DNA of 16,577 bases. Origin: Candidatus Njordarchaeum guaymasense. Lineage in GTDB: Archaea > Asgardarchaeota > Njordarchaeia > Njordarchaeales > Njordarchaeaceae. The first letter of the stretch is position 1. Every line of letters begins with the position of its first letter. Positions 14,924 to 16,577 of the stretch are shown in pieces. The position numbers and the translations under genes are program-made. The stretch spans positions 1 through 16,577 of the forward strand of contig JAUQYT010000231.1 of NCBI GenBank assembly GCA_030587605.1, in the 5' to 3' direction. The notes below the pieces were generated by a model that worked only from the letters and a program-made list of their open reading frames with translations, was not told the DNA's origin and searched no databases.

Positions 14924-14960
14924 AAGACGTCAGCGGGCAACCCTTGGGGGACGAATTAGG

Positions 14961-15671
14961 ATGATGAGACCTAGGCATAGTGCCACCCTATTCATTGTCT
15001 TCTTCGTCATTGTTGGTCTGGTAATGAAAATGGTTAGCGAAGTGATTCACGAGGTAATTGGACATGGAACCTTCATAGCCATCTTTGGCGGTTCGATTCA
15101 AGATGTCTACATATCTATTCTTTGGCCGTACGACCTGTCCTATATAACTCCCTTGTGGCCTACGACTGTCACCGACTCACAGTTGGCATTCTTCTACTCC
15201 GGGGGAATTGTCTTCTCTTTGGCGGTCTCTTTTGCACTTCAACTGTTGCTGTTCCGCAAAGGAGGCGGCAACTTGTGGCTGCAACTATCGCTCTTCTGGC
15301 TAGCTTTCTGGTGCCTCCTAAACGCAACCGGATACCTGGTCGTCGGAGGATTCTCCCCATTCGGAGACATGATGTGGTTGACCAGCCACGGGTTCATCAA
15401 CCCGATGGCAGCCATCCTGGGAGGTACACTTGCCTTCCTACCTTGTTTCTTTCTCCTTCAGCCCATTCTTAAGAGGAACTTGGCAAAGGTTTTCACCGAA
15501 ACAAAGGCTAGACTTGCTGTCTCCGCTTTCTGGCTGACTGTACCGATAGTCGCCACCTTAGCCATCCTTGGGAGAGGAACGCTCCCGGCGCTAGTGTTCC
15601 TGCCGATAAGTCTGATACCCCTAGCCCTCTCATTAGTCGCTGACTATTGGCCGTCAAGGAAAGGTAGGTAG
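14961..15671 (+). CDS. Multi-pass membrane protein with HEVIGHG putative metal site
   Basis: This 236-residue protein has about six membrane segments (roughly 8-24, 73-96, 105-127, 146-168, 182-203 and 207-226). At the end of the first helix sits VIHEVIGHGTFIAIFGG (29-45). The position and the following GG resemble the HExxH zinc site of M50-type intramembrane metalloproteases. However, the spacing here is His30-Glu31-x-x-x-His35, one residue longer than HExxH. A conserved-looking TSHGFINPMAAILGG (141-155) may supply further ligands. It could be an M50-like intramembrane protease or an unrelated membrane protein with a metal site. Two ATGs are adjacent (14961 and 14964); GGGGG at 14946-14950 is the only nearby initiation signal. 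The loop between helices 1 and 2 is long and aromatic. Confidence 0.66.
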   Translation: MMRPRHSATLFIVFFVIVGLVMKMVSEVIHEVIGHGTFIAIFGGSIQDVYISILWPYDLSYITPLWPTTVTDSQLAFFYSGGIVFSLAVSFALQLLLFRKGGGNLWLQLSLFWLAFWCLLNATGYLVVGGFSPFGDMMWLTSHGFINPMAAILGGTLAFLPCFFLLQPILKRNLAKVFTETKARLAVSAFWLTVPIVATLAILGRGTLPALVFLPISLIPLALSLVADYWPSRKGR

Positions 15672-15945
15672 GAAAAACCTAGACTAAGTTGGTTGCCGCT
15701 CTGATGACGTGGAATTTGGAACACACATCCAGCGATTGAGAGAATGTGAAAAGTCTGCTGACTTTAGAAGCGCAAACAGATAGACGTCTGGTTCAAGTGA
15801 CCTTAACCTTGAATGCAGAATCAACATGACATTATAACGAGGTTCAGTTCGGATTATTCTTCTCTCATCTAGAAAGAGTTAAACTCCCGTGTTTGTACGA
15901 TTCTAGCAAGGTCTCTCGTGTCATCTAATTGATGTGGGGAACCAA
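15672..15945. other. 274-base intergenic region without a convincing gene
   Basis: No ORF, tRNA or CRISPR repeat is visible. A perfect 6-bp hairpin, AAAGTC-TGCT-GACTTT (15750-15765), lies about 80 bases after the preceding gene and has no T-run after it. An odd palindrome, GAGTT-A-AACTC (15876-15886), lies about 60 bases before the next start and could be an operator. GTGGGGA (15934-15940) is the ribosome binding site of the next gene. Confidence 0.5.
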
Positions 15946-16577
15946 ATGCCTGAACGAGAAGCGGCGAATAGAATGGAGAGTGAGCGGGACTCGCTTGACG
16001 CTGTTAGGGAACATTGGCATACGAGGGATCCAAATGATTTCGAGCGTGTCATGAGAACCTCAGGCAGGTTGGAACCCCTCAAGATTGTTGCGGAGTGGGC
16101 TAGGCCTTACGTGTCTAGGCAGGATGCCTTGTCGATTGATTTGGGTTGCGGTACGGGTCTGTTTGAGGAGATCGTTGGGTGCAGGAACATAGTCGGGGTG
16201 GATTTCTCTCCGGCCTTCTTGCAGTTTGCCAGGAGAAGAATGACCATAGTTATTGAGAGGGACATCTTTGACCTGCGTTGTGAGGATGGTGTTGCAGACA
16301 ACATAGTCTCGCTCTTTGTAATAGATGATTATCTGCCGCAGAAGAAGGTTGAGTTCTTCAAGGAAGTTCATCGTTTGTTGAAGCGAGGGGGGCGGTTCTT
16401 CTTTGCAGCTTATTCTCCGAAGGATGAGCGAATGGGAACTGTACGTCATGAGCTCAACAAGAGAACTGGGGTAAGCGAGTTCAAGATCTACCTTGAGGAT
16501 GCTCCTTCATACGAGAAAAAGTTTCGGAATTGCGGTCTCCTTGTTGACAGGAGCGAGGTAATCAACACGGTGGGCTA
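15946..16577 (+). CDS. Class I SAM-dependent methyltransferase, 3' truncated by window edge
   Basis: The frame is open from ATG to the window end, giving 210 residues. SAM-binding motif I is IDLGCGTG (64-71), the acidic residue ending beta-2 is Asp86 in VGVDFS (83-88), motif II/III lies around DIFDLRCEDGVADNIVSLF (106-124), and the post-core KEVHRLLKRGGRFFFAAYSP (139-158) is typical of the Methyltransf_11/25 type. The N-terminal REHWHTRDPNDFERVM helix region probably forms a lid. ATG at 15946 is chosen because GTGGGGA ends 5 bases upstream. The C-terminus is missing, so the substrate class (small molecule, lipid or protein) cannot be judged. It reads GGT/GTT/TTG codons more often than the genes around it, a weak hint of different origin. 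Confidence 0.88.
   Translation, partial: MPEREAANRMESERDSLDAVREHWHTRDPNDFERVMRTSGRLEPLKIVAEWARPYVSRQDALSIDLGCGTGLFEEIVGCRNIVGVDFSPAFLQFARRRMTIVIERDIFDLRCEDGVADNIVSLFVIDDYLPQKKVEFFKEVHRLLKRGGRFFFAAYSPKDERMGTVRHELNKRTGVSEFKIYLEDAPSYEKKFRNCGLLVDRSEVINTVG

Noticed and set aside
15702..15761. Possible archaeal C/D box sRNA: TGATGA at 15702-15707 and CTGA at 15758-15761, about 60 bases apart
   Set aside because: The base before TGATGA is C instead of a purine, no clear internal D'/C' boxes are seen, and the flanks do not pair to form a terminal stem.
16060..16449. Minus-strand open frame of 129 codons near the end of the window
   Set aside because: It is antisense to the SAM methyltransferase, which has motif I and a ribosome binding site. 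The minus-strand translation has no recognisable features.

Overview
The window looks archaeal, although no rRNA or other taxonomic marker is present. Pointers are a split glycine dehydrogenase-type P-protein pair, a two-subunit aconitase X (the architecture of archaeal phosphomevalonate dehydratase), a ferredoxin-nitroreductase fusion, a creatininase-family enzyme resembling archaeal ArfB, TTG/GTG starts and A/T-rich TATA-like elements. Strong GGAGG-type ribosome binding sites precede many genes. An uncultured TACK or Bathyarchaeia-like lineage would fit, but that is a guess. Gene density is high and no gap exceeds 300 bases.

Positions 1-7110 form one co-directional run with gaps of 2-32 bases, probably a single operon whose promoter lies upstream of the window. 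It holds two short-chain dehydrogenases (the first cut by the window edge), a GcvPA-like and a GcvPB-like PLP-enzyme pair, a COG3199 (AcoX/NAD-kinase-like) protein, a creatininase-family amidohydrolase and a metallo-beta-lactamase-fold hydrolase. No GcvH, GcvT or lipoylation gene is present. Both P-protein subunits have lost several family-typical active-site motifs while keeping the fold and the PLP lysine. The operon may therefore encode an uncharacterised amino-acid or amine pathway rather than the glycine cleavage system. This is the best candidate here for an undescribed system.

Positions 7300-10400 are on the minus strand: a DUF4184/YdjM-like membrane protein, an alpha/alpha-toroid (prenyltransferase/squalene-oxidase repeat) protein, an unlisted 35-residue basic ORF, and an AlkZ-like (HTH_42) winged-helix protein. 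The last is divergent from an orphan beta-class DNA methyltransferase of likely N4-cytosine type. A possible modification/glycosylase pairing is discussed.

Positions 11500-12800 (minus) hold a zinc-ribbon membrane protein and a ferredoxin-nitroreductase. Divergent from the latter is a two-gene aconitase X operon. Its large subunit seems to be frameshifted near the N-terminus: an orphaned canonical start (MYLTREEE) with a strong ribosome binding site lies just upstream in another frame. Its small subunit has an atypical active-site loop.

The window ends with a small two-helix membrane protein, a multi-pass membrane protein carrying an HEVIGHG putative metal site, a 274-base gap without a convincing gene, and the start of a class I SAM methyltransferase that runs off the edge.
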